64,000 nt of DNA from Gammaproteobacteria bacterium (lineage in GTDB: Bacteria; Pseudomonadota; Gammaproteobacteria; Steroidobacterales; Woeseiaceae). The notes below the pieces were generated by a model. That model searched no databases and was not told the DNA's origin. It saw nothing but the letters and a program-made list of their open reading frames with translations. The stretch is taken from positions 1 through 64,000 of the forward strand of contig JAHZJK010000030.1 in the NCBI GenBank assembly GCA_022600955.1, given 5' to 3'. This document shows positions 36,471 through 46,125 of the stretch, one piece after another (the stretch's first letter is position 1; each line of letters opens with the position of its first letter). The position numbers were made by a program, and so were the translations under genes.

Positions 36471-38360
36471 TCAGGTGTCTCTGGATGGAAACTCGACCAC
36501 AGTCTGCTTTTGACCCTGACTGGCCGTTCCGGTTTTTTCTGCCCAGATAACATCATCTATGTCCGAGCTGGGTACATACTCTTTAACAGCGCGATTCAGA
36601 ATCTCACGGGTCGTGTCGTAGTCCAATCGATTTGAAGCAGTTCGCAACTCATCCAGAACCGGCTCAAGCACATTGCTTGGCAGGAAGTCTTCTTTGGCTC
36701 TCATGATACGCGGGTGATCGGTACCACTCACGTTCGAACCGATTAACAGTTCTTCATAGAGTTTCTCGGCAGGGCGCAGACCGACGTACTGGATTTCAAT
36801 ATCGCCTTCAGGATTGTCCCCATCTCGCACCGTCAGACCCATGAGGTTAATCATTCGCTTGGCCAGGTCTTCGATACGCACCGGGCGACCCATATCCAGC
36901 ACAAACACATCACCGCCGTGCGCCATTGAGCCCGCCTGGATCACAAGTTGCGACGCCTCGGGAATGGTCATGAAATACCGAATGATATCGCGGTGTGTAA
37001 CCGTAACGGGTCCGCCACCACGAATTTGCTCGCGGAACAACGGAACGACCGAACCCGACGACTCCAGCACATTGCCGAACCGCACCATGCAGAACACCGT
37101 ATTTGAAGACATCGTATTGAACGCCTGCAATACGAGTTCGGCAAGGCGTTTCGTAGCACCCATGACGCTGGTTGGATTAACGGCCTTATCAGTGGAAATC
37201 AAGACGAAAGTCTCAACACTCGTTTCTGAGGCCGCAGTTGCTGCGCTCAGGGTGCCGAAGACGTTGTTCAATATCCCCTGGAACAGGTTTTGCTCCACGA
37301 TCGGTACGTGTTTATAAGCTGCAGCGTGGTAAACAGTCTGTACCGAAAAAGTATCAAGTGCATCTTTCAGACGGGCCGTGTCCAACACGGTACCCAGCAA
37401 CGCGATGATTTCGCAGTCAATGTTCTTCTCTTTCGCTATTTTTCTCAACTCACGGTCAATGTCGTATAGCGCCGGCTCCGACATCTCGAAACAGATCAAG
37501 CGCTTCGGTGCAACTTTCACTATCTGCCGGCAGATCTCAGAACCTATGGACCCTCCGGCCCCGGTAACCATGACGTTCTTGCCGGACAGAGACGACTCGA
37601 GCAGACCCTGAATCGGGGGCACTGGATTTCGCCCCAGAAGATCCTCTACGTTTACGTCTCTAATCTCGTCAACTTGTGCTTTGCCGCTTACGATATCTTT
37701 GATCTCGGGCATCGTGCGGACCCGAACTGGATATTGCGAAAGACCTTGCAACACATGCCGTCGCCTGCGTCTTGATGCACTGGGAATCGCCAGCAACACG
37801 CTCTGCGCGCCTGTCTTCTGGATAATCTCCTCGATATTTGAAGATGGAAAAACTTTCAGACCCTGAATACGTATTCCGTGCAACCCGCTTTTTTCATCGA
37901 TGAGTGCGACAGGCAGATAATCGTCTCCATTGAGCAATGCTTCAGTCAGCTGAGCGCCGCCATTACCCGCACCGAAAATGATGACACGTTCCCTGTTCCT
38001 GTTGCTACGGCTAAGAAATATCCTCGCAACAAAACGTGCGCCGATAACCAGGATAAGTGAAAACGCCCACATAACGACGCCAATGCGAATCGGGTTCTCA
38101 ACAAATTGCAGTCCCATGCAGGCTGCCGCCAGAATCGAAGACACCAACAATGTTGACTTCAAACCAACTGCGAGTAACTCCGCCCCCATGTAGCGAACGA
38201 TTGACGCATACAAACCCAGAAAATGATGCACAGGAACCGCAACGACGACGGATAATATGATGATGGCGGGAATTGCAGAATCCCGGATTACGCTATCGGA
38301 CAATACCCAGACCGCGACCGATGCCGCAATCGCGTAAGAAAAAGCATCCGCGATGACCAT
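36471..38360 (-). CDS. wbpM: Membrane UDP-GlcNAc 4,6-dehydratase, WbpM/CapD type
   Basis: A 629-residue nucleoside-diphosphate-sugar dehydratase with about four N-terminal helices (about 1-110), a nucleotide-binding domain with IIFGAGNGGAQL and a catalytic SDR domain with VTGAGGSIGSEICR, STDKAVNPTSVMGATK. The usual Tyr of the YxxxK motif is Met (VMGATK), as in WbpM, giving an SMK-type active site. It makes the 4-keto-6-deoxy precursor of UDP-QuiNAc or UDP-FucNAc, used by the WbpV- and WbpL-type genes nearby. In frame upstream of the ATG, codons to about 38,450 translate to a basic, helix-like N-terminus typical of the family, but contain no ATG, GTG or TTG before a stop, so the start is uncertain. 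Confidence 0.88.
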   Translation of the reverse strand: MVIADAFSYAIAASVAVWVLSDSVIRDSAIPAIIILSVVVAVPVHHFLGLYASIVRYMGAELLAVGLKSTLLVSSILAAACMGLQFVENPIRIGVVMWAFSLILVIGARFVARIFLSRSNRNRERVIIFGAGNGGAQLTEALLNGDDYLPVALIDEKSGLHGIRIQGLKVFPSSNIEEIIQKTGAQSVLLAIPSASRRRRRHVLQGLSQYPVRVRTMPEIKDIVSGKAQVDEIRDVNVEDLLGRNPVPPIQGLLESSLSGKNVMVTGAGGSIGSEICRQIVKVAPKRLICFEMSEPALYDIDRELRKIAKEKNIDCEIIALLGTVLDTARLKDALDTFSVQTVYHAAAYKHVPIVEQNLFQGILNNVFGTLSAATAASETSVETFVLISTDKAVNPTSVMGATKRLAELVLQAFNTMSSNTVFCMVRFGNVLESSGSVVPLFREQIRGGGPVTVTHRDIIRYFMTIPEASQLVIQAGSMAHGGDVFVLDMGRPVRIEDLAKRMINLMGLTVRDGDNPEGDIEIQYVGLRPAEKLYEELLIGSNVSGTDHPRIMRAKEDFLPSNVLEPVLDELRTASNRLDYDTTREILNRAVKEYVPSSDIDDVIWAEKTGTASQGQKQTVVEFPSRDT

Positions 38361-38595
38361 TGCGGTTTGCTTCGCGCCGCGCGGCCAGGTTAGAAGTCTA
38401 TGGCGGAGTGCTTGTATGAAATTGATAGTCTCATCTCTTATTGATGCGTATCGTATTCGCGCCGCTGTCGCTCATGGGTTACAAGCTCTACGTCGCAGTG
38501 GCCACGTACGTTGGGTAAATAATACCAGATACATCACAATATTCAGCTCTTCGCTCTCAATATATACGGATATAACGCATCGAAGTACAAAGCGT

Positions 38596-39624
38596 TTACG
38601 AACTGGACTCCAAATCCCTGCGTCCCGCGCCAAGCCAGAACGACAACAGAATCAGCGGCGCCCAGGCGACAACCGTTAGCCACCATCCATTTTCGGGCGC
38701 CCTGTTTGCTAGGAAAGATAGAGGAAACAGCCAGACTGAATTGATAGCAACGACAGCCATAGTAACCCGTGCATGGCTGCCGTAGCGCCTGCTCGCCTTC
38801 TGATAAGCGTGATCTCGATGTGCAGACAGCCAGTCATAGCGTCGCACCATACGCGTGCTCAGCGTCACGGTTGCGTCCACGACAAAAATGCCCGCGAGAA
38901 TGAGCCAGGACCATACTGACACCAGGCCTTCATGACTGGCGTGAAGTGCGATACCAATCAGAATAAACCCAAGAAATGCGCTACCAACATCGCCCATGAA
39001 AATTTTTGCAGGTGGCCAATTCCACATCAGAAAACCCAGCGTGGCGGCTGACAGAGCCGCGAGCAAGACTGAAGCTGCATGCGTCGTATCCGACGCCAGA
39101 ACGAATCCGCCAACAGCGATACATATGGCCTCGCTTGCAGCAATCCCGTCTATGCCGTCCATAAAATTGAAAGCGTTCGTAAACCACACTGCGAAAATTA
39201 CCGCCATCGCATAGCCGAAAACACCAAAGTCTGAAGTCAACGGACCGATTTGGACGGCAGGTAGCCCGCCGATGCAAACGACCACGATGACTGCGGCAAT
39301 AATCTGAACCAGGAAACGCCATTTGGCCGAGATGCTACTGCGATCGTCGACAAAACCGATCCCGGCAACCAGCGACCCACCAAGCAAGAATCCGACGGCC
39401 GCATTCTTGTCAAGGTCACGCACCAGGAGCAATGTGATAACTGCGACAACAAAGACCAGGACAATACTCAGTCCGCCACCCCTGGGTGTCGCTACCTGGT
39501 GGGAGCTGCGGTGGTTCGGAACATCGAGCATGTTAGCCCGCAGAGCATAGGATCGCATCCAGCCAGTTACGGCCACACTGACCAGAAAGGCTATAACAAC
39601 AATCAACAGGTCAAGCTTATTCAC
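38596..39624 (-). CDS. wbpL: WbpL/WecA-type undecaprenyl-phosphate sugar-1-phosphate transferase (system B priming)
   Basis: A 342-residue MraY/WecA superfamily membrane protein with about 10-11 helices. Signature segments: LDVPNHRSSHQVATPRGGGLS, GFVDDRSS, FNFMDGIDGIAASEA, MGDVGSAFLGF and HRDHAYQKASRRYG near the C-terminal cytosolic loop. It transfers GlcNAc-, QuiNAc- or FucNAc-1-phosphate to undecaprenyl phosphate and so starts the system B repeat. GTG at 39,624 is preferred (AAGG upstream, 8-bp overlap with the previous stop); ATG at 39,651 is the alternative. A 235-bp gap separates it from the WbpM-type gene. Confidence 0.88.
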   Translation of the reverse strand: MNKLDLLIVVIAFLVSVAVTGWMRSYALRANMLDVPNHRSSHQVATPRGGGLSIVLVFVVAVITLLLVRDLDKNAAVGFLLGGSLVAGIGFVDDRSSISAKWRFLVQIIAAVIVVVCIGGLPAVQIGPLTSDFGVFGYAMAVIFAVWFTNAFNFMDGIDGIAASEAICIAVGGFVLASDTTHAASVLLAALSAATLGFLMWNWPPAKIFMGDVGSAFLGFILIGIALHASHEGLVSVWSWLILAGIFVVDATVTLSTRMVRRYDWLSAHRDHAYQKASRRYGSHARVTMAVVAINSVWLFPLSFLANRAPENGWWLTVVAWAPLILLSFWLGAGRRDLESSS

Positions 39625-40582
39625 GGCCTTGTTGCTCCGAATACCAATCAACAGCTGCTGCTATTCCATCTGTCGGCGACGCCGGCGGCAACCAGTCCAG
39701 GACTCGCAACGTCTCGTTGATGTCAATCTGCAGTGAACCGATTAGACGCGACGCCTCTGCCGAACGACCCAATAGCCTGGCAGCCAACAACAGTGCTTTC
39801 TCCGGAACGGGAATCAATCGGGCAGGCCGAGACATGGCGTTGGCTATGATACGAAGCAACTCAGGTGTCGAAAGATCGTGATTGTCAGACACCAGGAAGC
39901 GCTCACCGGGCGCTTTCGGATTACCGATACACTCACGAATCAGATCACTCAGGTTTGCGACGGCAACCAGACTCCGGGCATTGCGAACAGCGCCAAGCGG
40001 CAGAGGCACACCATTGTCCACCAGTGAGAGAAGCCTCGCAAAGTTTCCGCCAACGCCAGGGCCATACACGAGTGGTGGTCGAATAATTACGGTCTCGAAT
40101 CCATATTTGGCGCCTAAAGACTCGACGAGTTGTTCCGCTTCATACTTGGAGATTGCATACGGATCATTCGGCGCCAGAACATCCGTTGATCGGAATACCT
40201 GATCATCCGTCTGGTCACCATGGACTTTGACGGTACTCAGGTAGATCACCCTTTTGACACTGCGCATTCCCTCATGTCGCAACAATTGCTCTGTCCCCCA
40301 CACATTGACTTTGCGAAATGCGCTCAACGGATCCTTCTCAACATCACGCATTACGTGAACTCGCGCAGCCAAATGCACGACACATTCAACTCCATCCAGA
40401 ACCTCCCCCCAGTTGACCGCGTCGCCCATGTCGCCAACCGTCCTCAACTCGTAGCTCGGGTCATCGCCTGTTTGCACTTGCGATCGAGTCGTACCGACAA
40501 CAGTGTGTCCCGACGCAAGCAACAACTTGCAAAGGTCTTTGCCAACAAAACCGTTTGCACCAGTTACCAGTACCCTGCTCAT
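39617..40582 (-). CDS. wbpV: WbpV-type SDR, UDP-4-keto-6-deoxy-GlcNAc reductase
   Basis: A 321-residue extended-SDR protein. NAD(P)-binding VLVTGANGFVGKDL (4-17), CVVHLAARVHVMRD (67-80), VNVWGTEQLL, LSTVKVHG and PNDPYAISKYEAEQL with the catalytic YxxxK. The combination VHVM.D..D.L and STVKVHG recalls WbpV of O-antigen clusters, which reduces the 4-keto sugar made by WbpM to UDP-QuiNAc. FucNAc as product is possible. It overlaps the GT4 gene upstream by ATGA and the WbpL-type gene downstream by 8 bp, so the three probably form one translationally coupled block. Confidence 0.85.
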   Translation of the reverse strand: MSRVLVTGANGFVGKDLCKLLLASGHTVVGTTRSQVQTGDDPSYELRTVGDMGDAVNWGEVLDGVECVVHLAARVHVMRDVEKDPLSAFRKVNVWGTEQLLRHEGMRSVKRVIYLSTVKVHGDQTDDQVFRSTDVLAPNDPYAISKYEAEQLVESLGAKYGFETVIIRPPLVYGPGVGGNFARLLSLVDNGVPLPLGAVRNARSLVAVANLSDLIRECIGNPKAPGERFLVSDNHDLSTPELLRIIANAMSRPARLIPVPEKALLLAARLLGRSAEASRLIGSLQIDINETLRVLDWLPPASPTDGIAAAVDWYSEQQGRE

Positions 40583-41724
40583 TGCAGTATCGACCTGTAC
40601 ACAGACAAAGTTTCACGAATCACGATTTCAAGGGAGAATCGGTCCTTGACGAGTTGACGGCCGGCCGCGCCCATTTCGAGTCTCAACTCTGGAGATTCCA
40701 GCAATCTTCGCAACGCGCTGGCAAGCGAGGTCGCGTCTTTTGTTGGCACGAGTAAACCGTTGTGACCATCAACAACGATTTCTCGACAACCCGGTGCGTC
40801 GGTGGTGACGATCGGCCGTCCGCAAGACGCCGCTTCAATCAACACCTTTGGCACGCCTTCTCGGTACGATGGCAAACAAACGATGTGAACTTTTCCGAAA
40901 ATCTTGGGCATATCGTCATGCCGGCCCCAAAATTCAACATTGCCTTCGGTTTTCCATGTTTCGAGCTGACTTGAGCTGATTGAAACGGGATTCTCGGCAT
41001 CGGCGTCCCCGACCAGGACGAATCGCGCGTCTGCCCCCTGTGTTCTCAGGCTTTCAGCCGCCGAGACAAATTCGCCGATTCCCTTATCCCAGAGAAATCT
41101 CGACGCCAGTAATACGACAGGCACGCCATCTGGCTCTGCCTTTTGCGTGTACACGTCCGGATCCACGCCGGACCCACGAATCAGTCGGACTCGCTCGCGA
41201 TCTACGGTTCCGCTGCCACACAGTAGCTCAACATCATCGGGATTCTGCAGAATTACCGTCGTGCGGCGATTGTTAAGCAAGAAGCGGAATAACAGTTTGA
41301 CGACCGGCCGCATGAGTCGCGCCATCATGTTTGTCGAGATAAACAGGAAGCCAAGACCTGCCATCGCATTCACTACGGCAGGAATGCCGGCCAATCGCGC
41401 TGCAATCGAGCCGTACAAGACCGGTTTTAACGCGACATGATGGACGACATCCGGTCGTAATTCCCGGTACAACTGAACGAGCTGCCAGATGATACGAATC
41501 TCAGTGAACGGATTCTTGCTCCGTCTGGATAAGGAAATTGGATGCAGAGTAAGACCGGCCGCCTCAATTTCCGCGGCATGATCCTGTACGCGTGTAATCA
41601 CGTGCACGGAATACCCGGCGTTCCTGGCAGCGATTGCCAGCGGCAGGCGATGTGAACAGAAATACCAGTCTTCTGTCACAAAAAAAACAATCGTCTTTCC
41701 AGTTGCCGCTTGTTGTTTCGCCAA
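40579..41724 (-). CDS. Glycosyltransferase family 4
   Basis: A 381-residue GT-B enzyme. N-terminal half: IVFFVTEDWYFCSHRLPLA and VVHHVALKPVLYGSIAARLAG, then VNAMAGLGFLFIS. Donor half: VVLLASRFLWDKGIGEFVSA (about 200-220), FVLVGDADAENP, VEFWGRHDDMPKIF, and VCLPSYREGVPKVLIEAASCGRPIVTTDAPGCRE (positions about 278-311), containing the EX7E-type Glu pair. Often found next to WbpL-type priming enzymes, it probably adds the second sugar of the system B repeat. It follows AsnB-like 4 by 12 bp and overlaps the WbpV-type gene by 4 bp. Confidence 0.88.
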   Translation of the reverse strand: MAKQQAATGKTIVFFVTEDWYFCSHRLPLAIAARNAGYSVHVITRVQDHAAEIEAAGLTLHPISLSRRSKNPFTEIRIIWQLVQLYRELRPDVVHHVALKPVLYGSIAARLAGIPAVVNAMAGLGFLFISTNMMARLMRPVVKLLFRFLLNNRRTTVILQNPDDVELLCGSGTVDRERVRLIRGSGVDPDVYTQKAEPDGVPVVLLASRFLWDKGIGEFVSAAESLRTQGADARFVLVGDADAENPVSISSSQLETWKTEGNVEFWGRHDDMPKIFGKVHIVCLPSYREGVPKVLIEAASCGRPIVTTDAPGCREIVVDGHNGLLVPTKDATSLASALRRLLESPELRLEMGAAGRQLVKDRFSLEIVIRETLSVYRSILQ

Positions 41725-41736
41725 TCCCTTGTCTCT

Positions 41737-43686
41737 CTATGATTCGTTTTGATCGTCAAGCCACGCCTGGAACATCAAAACATCCCAGAGTTGATTGTGC
41801 CACCGGCGTTCGCCAGAAAGATGTTCTCGCCACATTTGCCGAATGGGCTCTGGATTGAGAAAGCCTTCCGTCCGAAGGCGCTCATGGCCTAGCAGGTTCT
41901 CCCCCCAATCCTTAAGTGGACCCCTGAGCCAACTTTCAATCGGTACACCAAAACCCATCTTCGGTCTCTCAATCAACTCGCGATCAACATGTCGATACAA
42001 TACTTGCCGCAATGGCCATTTGAACTGACCGTCGCGGTTTTTGATCTCTTGTGGAATCGTGCTCGCGAACTCCACCACCCGATGGTCTAACAGTGGCACG
42101 CGCGTCTCCAGCGAGACTGCCATCGCTGCACGATCAACCTTGACGAGAATATCGTCTGGCAGATACGTCATTTGATCTATTGCCATCATGCGCTGCATCT
42201 TCCCCAAAGCCTCGAGCTTCGGTCGATTGCCGGACATCAGGGTTGGCGGTTCGTCTCCTGCCAAGACGAGCGATGCCGGATCGCGATGGTGCGACATCAG
42301 GAAATTGAGGTAAAACTCATCAAACGAAGCGCAATTCATGATGTGCGAAAACTTATGCAGTCTGTCGCCGAGGCTGGTCGTCGACTTTCCTGGGTACATC
42401 GATGCGAACATGTCCCAACCCCTGACTGGTAGTAATCTGAGTGAACCTGCCAGCAGCGGTCTGAGTGAGCGCGGCAACTTGTTAATCAATTCCCAGGTAT
42501 CGCGCGTCCGTTTGTAACGGGTGTAGCCACAGAAGAGTTCGTCGCCACCATCTCCCGATAACGAAACAGACACATGCTGACGTGCCAGCTGTGCGACGAG
42601 GAATGTCGGTATTTGCGATGAGTCGGCAAACGGTTCGCAGTACATTTTCGGCAATTCCGGGATCACTGACAGTGCCTGCTGCGGAGAAACATACAACTCC
42701 GTATGATCAGTCTGCAGATAACTTGCGACGGACTTCGCGTGCACCGCCTCGTTGTAGCCATCCTCATTGAATCCGATCGAGAAGGTTTTTACGGGTCTGT
42801 CGGATAGCGACTGCATTAGCGCGACGACGAGCGACGAATCGATGCCACCCGAAAGAAATGCTCCCAATGGCACATCAGCAACCATTTGCTGGCCCACAGC
42901 ACTCTTTAGCAAATCTTCAAGGTGGTCGACAGCCTGTTCGGCCGTGCCCGCAAACGGATTGCCGCTGCCGTTGGCAAATACGTCTTCAGCCGACCAGTAT
43001 CGCGAGATTTGCGGCTCCGGATCGATCGCGGATACCGTCAACAGGCACCCCGGCTGCAGTTTATGTATTCCCTGGTAGATTGAATAAGGCGCCGGAACGT
43101 GATTGTGCCGAAGTAGCAAACAAAGCGCGTCGCGATCAACGCTTGCTTCGAATGCGGAATGCGCTCGCAGAGCCTTGAGCTCTGAGCCGAACAGGAAGGT
43201 ATCGCCCTGCCAGCCAAAGTACGCCGGTTTTTCCCCGATACGATCTCGAGCGAGTGTCAGGCGTTTTTCCTGCCTGTCCCAGACAGCGAAAGCGAACATG
43301 CCCACGCATTTTTCAAGAGTTTCGCGAATACCCCAAAAATCGAAACCTGCCAGCAACACTTCAGTATCTGAATGGCCTCGCCAGGCGGGATCGTATCCCT
43401 GCTGGGCGAGCGCCTCACGAAGCGGCACATAGTTGTATATCTCGCCATTAAAAGCGATGACGTAGCGACCGCTCGCAGACAGCATTGGCTGGTGTCCAGC
43501 CTGTGACAGATCAATGATGGCAAGGCGACGGTGGCCAAGACCAATTCGATTATCGGGGTCGTGCCAATAGCCAGCATCGTCAGGTCCACGGCGTACGATT
43601 GCGTCTGCCATCGACTTCAACGCCGTTTCGCCGGTAGCTACCTCAGCTAACCCACGACCTCCCAGAACTCCTACAAAACCACACAC
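41737..43686 (-). CDS. AsnB-like glutamine-dependent amidotransferase 4 (GTG start)
   Basis: A 649-residue asparagine-synthase-type enzyme. The start is set at a GTG giving MCGFVG so that Cys2 is the nucleophile; AAAGGA lies about 10 bases upstream. A longer open frame to 43,986 adds 100 residues that overlap the previous gene and lack homology. Motifs: RRGPDDAGYWHD, FNGEIYNYVPL, GHSDTEVLLAGFDFWG, PP-loop FLSGGIDSSLVVALM, SGDGGDELFCGYTRY. The C-terminal ERPKMGFGVPIESWLRGPL is typical. It lies within system B, between glycosyltransferases (22-bp and 12-bp gaps). Likely role: amidation of a uronic acid residue, possibly GlcA-derived. Confidence 0.9.
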   Translation of the reverse strand: MCGFVGVLGGRGLAEVATGETALKSMADAIVRRGPDDAGYWHDPDNRIGLGHRRLAIIDLSQAGHQPMLSASGRYVIAFNGEIYNYVPLREALAQQGYDPAWRGHSDTEVLLAGFDFWGIRETLEKCVGMFAFAVWDRQEKRLTLARDRIGEKPAYFGWQGDTFLFGSELKALRAHSAFEASVDRDALCLLLRHNHVPAPYSIYQGIHKLQPGCLLTVSAIDPEPQISRYWSAEDVFANGSGNPFAGTAEQAVDHLEDLLKSAVGQQMVADVPLGAFLSGGIDSSLVVALMQSLSDRPVKTFSIGFNEDGYNEAVHAKSVASYLQTDHTELYVSPQQALSVIPELPKMYCEPFADSSQIPTFLVAQLARQHVSVSLSGDGGDELFCGYTRYKRTRDTWELINKLPRSLRPLLAGSLRLLPVRGWDMFASMYPGKSTTSLGDRLHKFSHIMNCASFDEFYLNFLMSHHRDPASLVLAGDEPPTLMSGNRPKLEALGKMQRMMAIDQMTYLPDDILVKVDRAAMAVSLETRVPLLDHRVVEFASTIPQEIKNRDGQFKWPLRQVLYRHVDRELIERPKMGFGVPIESWLRGPLKDWGENLLGHERLRTEGFLNPEPIRQMWREHLSGERRWHNQLWDVLMFQAWLDDQNES

Positions 43687-43708
43687 GACTTTCGGTCCTT
43701 TGCTTGCA

Positions 43709-44860
43709 TCAAGCGCTACTGCGAACGGCGTCTTGCCAAAGTTGAGTATAGGCACCGACCATTCGATCCAGACTGAAATTTTCCAGAATTCGATTGCGAC
43801 ATTTCTCCTGCCGTTGCTGCCAATCCGCAGGCCTTTCACGTCGCTCCCTGAGAGCGGCCTCAATCGCCGCCGCGAGCAGAGTTGAATTCTGCGCAGGCAC
43901 AAGCCAGCCGAGACTTCCCAGTATTTGCCCGGCATCGCCTGCATCTGTACTAACGCAAGGCGTCCCCGCTGCCATTGACTCGGCAACTACATTAGGAAAG
44001 CCTTCAATCCGACTGGAAAGCACATGCAGGTCAAGCGCCCGCATAACGGCCGGAATGTCCGAACGTTCTCCAAGCAGAGAGACTTCGTTGCCAAGTTCAA
44101 GGCCATCAATCTGCGCCACAAGTTCGGCATTTGAGGGGTCGCACCCGTTGCCAACCAAAACACAATGAAACTCTGTTTCCCGGTGTTTCAGCTCCCGCAG
44201 CGCCCGCAGCAAGTTCAGGTGATCTTTAGGCGGGCTGTATCGCCCAACCAATCCCAGTAACGGCAAGGTATTTTGTAGTCGGTTTTCCGCCCGCCATATT
44301 GTCCGTGCATCATTGCTGGCCGGTGTCACGCTGAATTCGTATCCATTTGGCACCACTACGAAACGCTCAGAAGAATATCCCAAATTCGCGTGCGGTTCGA
44401 CGGCGTTTTTGGAACAAATCACTATCTTGCGCGGGACGTAGGATGACAGAAACGCGCACATGCGGGCGACCCAGAATGTACTTCGCTTCATGGTCGATGC
44501 GTCGGACACTGTGCTCCTGATGTTCCAGCACACCGCCCTTACTCCAGCCAGGCGGGCGGCGATACCACCGATCAGGTCCGCATGATACATCCAGGTCTGC
44601 ACGACATCGGTCTTCGCCGCTCGAATCAGACGAATAAGACGCCATAGTCGCAATGGATCTGGAACGCCGGCGCGCATTCCCAGGCAGGTCACGCTTATGC
44701 CAGCCGATTCCAGAGTTGCCGCATGCTTACCGCGTCCGGACAGAGAGATTACAGAATGGGTGCAACCTGGTTGCCTGCTCGCGAGACATAGCCGGACCAA
44801 GGCACCCTCTGCTCCACCACCCGACAGACTCGTGATGACGTGCGTTACACGAAGGTTCAT
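43709..44860 (-). CDS. Glycosyltransferase family 4
   Basis: A 383-residue GT-B glycosyltransferase. The start is the ATG at 44,860, overlapping the preceding stop as TGATG; the longer frame to 45,031 overlaps the polymerase gene out of frame. N-terminal TSLSGGGAEGALVRLCLASR, then VVQTWMYHADLIGGIAARLAGV. Donor half: LGLVGRYSPPKDHLNLLRA, CVLVGNGCDPSNAELVAQI, VSLLGERSDIPAVM, LSSRIEGFPNVVAESMAAG with the EX7E-type Glu. It adds one sugar to the lipid-linked repeat. Translational coupling to wzy upstream. Confidence 0.88.
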   Translation of the reverse strand: MNLRVTHVITSLSGGGAEGALVRLCLASRQPGCTHSVISLSGRGKHAATLESAGISVTCLGMRAGVPDPLRLWRLIRLIRAAKTDVVQTWMYHADLIGGIAARLAGVRAVCWNIRSTVSDASTMKRSTFWVARMCAFLSSYVPRKIVICSKNAVEPHANLGYSSERFVVVPNGYEFSVTPASNDARTIWRAENRLQNTLPLLGLVGRYSPPKDHLNLLRALRELKHRETEFHCVLVGNGCDPSNAELVAQIDGLELGNEVSLLGERSDIPAVMRALDLHVLSSRIEGFPNVVAESMAAGTPCVSTDAGDAGQILGSLGWLVPAQNSTLLAAAIEAALRERRERPADWQQRQEKCRNRILENFSLDRMVGAYTQLWQDAVRSSA

Positions 44861-46125
44861 CAGGCGTAGCCGACTTGAAGCGAATTTGCGGGCAGCAGCG
44901 ACTTCCCTGAACCCAGTCTGACGTAGAAAAACAGGAAAAACAGAACCGGGGTGGCATGTGAAGTGAAGAAACCTGTTTCTTTGACGGAAAGTAATAGCGG
45001 CAACACGACAAGAAAAGACACAGTCTTCCAATCGCCTTTACGAGTCTGCCAGAACATCAGCAAATAGAACGCATACATGACCACCGTCACGAAAATCCCA
45101 TTGGCATTGATACTATTAATCAAGCCAAGATCCGAATCCGTCTGTCCGACCGGGTCGATCAGACCGATGTGTCCGGACAGGGCATTGCCGAACACCAACT
45201 GTACCGGATCTGTAGAAAAGTAAATATGGCTCGACAGCGTTTCTGCGAAATAGGAATCCACACCGCCTGCAGAACCAATTTGTTGCAACGGACCTACGAA
45301 GCGCTGCACACTTGTATAGACGTTTTCCGACAATACTGTGCGGACGAATTCATCATCCTGCAAAACGACGGCGACAAGAACGACCAGGCTCAAGGCGACC
45401 GCTGATCGGGCCGGCGCCTTCGACAACAGAAACAAATAGGTAAATATCATCAACAGGCCCAGTATCGCGATTGTTTTGCCCATGAAAATCAGGGACGCTG
45501 CTATCACCAGTGCCATCACAATGCGAACAACGACAGGCCAGTTCGCGCGTGTGGCAAGCAGCCACAATCCAAGTACGTGCAAAATACTCGGCGTATTGTA
45601 GCTAACCGTCAATCCTGGGGATCGAGACCACGCTGGGCCACGCGGTACGTATCCTGTTATCGAGTAAATGAAATCCCGAACGTCAGCGACGCTGACGCAC
45701 AACAAGACAATCACCGCATGCGCGAACACCATCAGCGTGAAGAACTTTAGAAATGTCTCATAGGAGTAGTATTTGCTGACAACGAGCCAAACATAATAGA
45801 GCAGCGAAAACAGAAGCAGCGTGCGCAGAAATTTGAAAGCGAATATGATTTCCTGCGCCGCATGTATTGTTGAAATAAACATTGCGTAACATGCAAGCAA
45901 ACACAAGACCATAAAATAGAACTGCACGGACTGTTCGACTTTTGCCGTTCTCAATGTCGGCAATGCAAGCAATACAATGAGCAGCGACGCCATGATCGGA
46001 ATATCGACGTAGCCGAAAAGTTTGGTCAGAAAAAAAATGATGAACAACAAAGGCATCAGTGACCAGGTCAGCCAGTTTGAAACCGGTCTCTGAACATCGA
46101 TGCTACGCATTTTCTGAATCTTCAC
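44860..46125 (-). CDS. wzy: O-antigen/capsule polymerase (Wzy-like)
   Basis: A 421-residue polytopic membrane protein with about 11-12 helices and one longer periplasmic loop (about 250-330). Such proteins are poorly conserved in sequence; the call rests on topology, length, a hydrophilic loop before the last helices, and position between a GT2 and a GT4 gene with a Wzx, Wzz and WbpL-type set. Segments such as SPGLTVSYNTPSILHVLGLW and DSDLGLINSINANG resemble the Wzy_C/O-antigen ligase type region. It would join repeats in the periplasm. An O-antigen ligase cannot be excluded. It abuts the GT2 gene with no gap. Confidence 0.7.
   Translation of the reverse strand: MKIQKMRSIDVQRPVSNWLTWSLMPLLFIIFFLTKLFGYVDIPIMASLLIVLLALPTLRTAKVEQSVQFYFMVLCLLACYAMFISTIHAAQEIIFAFKFLRTLLLFSLLYYVWLVVSKYYSYETFLKFFTLMVFAHAVIVLLCVSVADVRDFIYSITGYVPRGPAWSRSPGLTVSYNTPSILHVLGLWLLATRANWPVVVRIVMALVIAASLIFMGKTIAILGLLMIFTYLFLLSKAPARSAVALSLVVLVAVVLQDDEFVRTVLSENVYTSVQRFVGPLQQIGSAGGVDSYFAETLSSHIYFSTDPVQLVFGNALSGHIGLIDPVGQTDSDLGLINSINANGIFVTVVMYAFYLLMFWQTRKGDWKTVSFLVVLPLLLSVKETGFFTSHATPVLFFLFFYVRLGSGKSLLPANSLQVGYA

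Noticed and set aside
38353..38679. Open frame on the + strand in the gap before the WbpM-type gene
   Set aside because: It is opposite to the likely coding upstream part of the WbpM-type gene and shows no family similarity or ribosome binding site.
43687..43986. Extra 100-residue N-terminus of the AsnB-like 4 frame
   Set aside because: It overlaps the preceding glycosyltransferase out of frame and would bury the Cys that must be N-terminal.
44861..45031. Longer start of the glycosyltransferase at 43,709
   Set aside because: The added residues overlap the polymerase gene and have no family similarity; the TGATG overlap start fits better.
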